From contig CAINDZ010000152.1 of the NCBI GenBank assembly GCA_903847545.1, positions 1 to 6,212 on the forward strand: a DNA stretch of 6,212 bases, written 5' to 3'. The position numbers and the translations under genes were made by a program. Origin of the DNA: an uncultured bacterium (GTDB taxonomy: Bacteria; Krumholzibacteriota; Krumholzibacteriia; LZORAL124-64-63). The notes under the pieces were generated by a model, which worked only from the letters and a program-made list of their open reading frames with translations, did no database searches and was not told where the DNA came from. Positions 6,008-6,212 of the stretch are shown in pieces. Every line of letters starts with the position of its first letter. Within the stretch, counting starts at the first letter, position 1.

Positions 6008-6212
6008 CTACTCCCGCACGGGTTTCCAGAGCGTGATCTTCCGCTTCTGGCGGTTGACGGCCAAGCCCTGCGGCGCCGTCACCACGGTGATGACCGCCAT
6101 CAGGATCCAGTAGACCAGCGGGTAGAACACCGCCACGAAGAAGTACTTCTTCAGGTCCTTGTCGTAGGCGTTGTCCAGCATGACGCCCGTCGCCAGCTGG
6201 ATCAGGCAGACC
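6008..6212 (-). CDS. pgaC: C-terminus of a PgaC-like PNAG synthase, GT2 family (partial)
   Basis: Only the last 67 codons are present; the gene continues beyond the right edge. The translated end (VCLIQLATGVMLDNAYDKDL, then KKYFFVAVFYPLVYWILMA, then VITVVTAP, ending TLWKPVRE) contains a long hydrophobic membrane segment (about 23 residues) and a basic cytoplasmic tail. It lines up without obvious gaps to the C-terminus I remember for E. coli PgaC: CLLQF against CLIQL, MIENRYEHNL against MLDNAYDKDL, and FPVIFWML against YPLVYWIL. PgaC is the inner-membrane glycosyltransferase that polymerises UDP-GlcNAc into poly-beta-1,6-GlcNAc and needs PgaD in E. coli; no PgaD-like gene is in the window. 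The catalytic GT2 domain is not visible, so another membrane GT2 such as a cellulose- or hyaluronan-type synthase is not formally excluded. Confidence 0.75.
   Translation of the reverse strand, partial: VCLIQLATGVMLDNAYDKDLKKYFFVAVFYPLVYWILMAVITVVTAPQGLAVNRQKRKITLWKPVRE

Noticed and set aside
4194..6113. Long plus-strand open frame (about 639 codons) opposite the porin and deacetylase genes
   Set aside because: Its composition is Arg/Ala/Gly/Gln-biased without motifs, and it is antisense to a protein with a signal peptide, TPRs and a barrel ending in Phe.

Overview
The window is very GC-rich, gene-dense bacterial chromosomal sequence. I see no mobile element, tRNA, rRNA or CRISPR array. It comes from a Gram-negative: one gene encodes an outer-membrane beta-barrel ending in Phe-Phe, and another a predicted lipoprotein. 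The first 73 bases encode a protein tail (…AETSSFGSVKSLFR) that resembles the conserved C-termini I associate with secreted proteins of FCB-group candidate phyla such as Eisenbacteria and Krumholzibacteria. That placement rests on recall and codon bias, so it is tentative.

Layout. (1) 2-73 (+): the last 23 codons of a probable secreted protein. (2) 96-133: a perfect 17-bp hairpin between convergent genes. (3) 198-1004 (-): a crotonase-fold protein that has lost both glutamates used by enoyl-CoA hydratases. (4) 1005-1150: a divergent intergenic region with a plausible sigma70-type promoter for each flanking gene. (5) 1151-2062 (+): a TIGR01777/YfcH-type SDR nucleotide-sugar epimerase-like protein. 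(6) 2063-2236: an intergenic region with a good sigma70-like promoter. (7) 2237-3607 (+): a type I glutamine synthetase with its active site intact but no adenylylation tyrosine. (8) 3604-6212 (-): three tightly packed genes converging on glnA, read as pgaC (C-terminus only), a short PgaA-like TPR/beta-barrel porin, and a PgaB/IcaB-like polysaccharide deacetylase lipoprotein.

The minus-strand cluster is the most coherent system here. It looks like a compact poly-beta-1,6-N-acetylglucosamine (PNAG/PGA-type) synthesis and export operon. An inner-membrane GT2 synthase makes the polymer, a periplasmic lipoprotein partly de-N-acetylates it, and an outer-membrane TPR-porin exports it. The order (C-A-B) differs from E. 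coli pgaABCD, and both the porin and the deacetylase are far shorter than their E. coli counterparts. The genes are coupled by a 2-nt gap and a TGATG stop/start overlap. The last gene ends in a CTAG whose palindrome also supplies the glnA stop codon, so the two transcription units meet with no spacer. The remaining genes look like unrelated single-gene housekeeping units.
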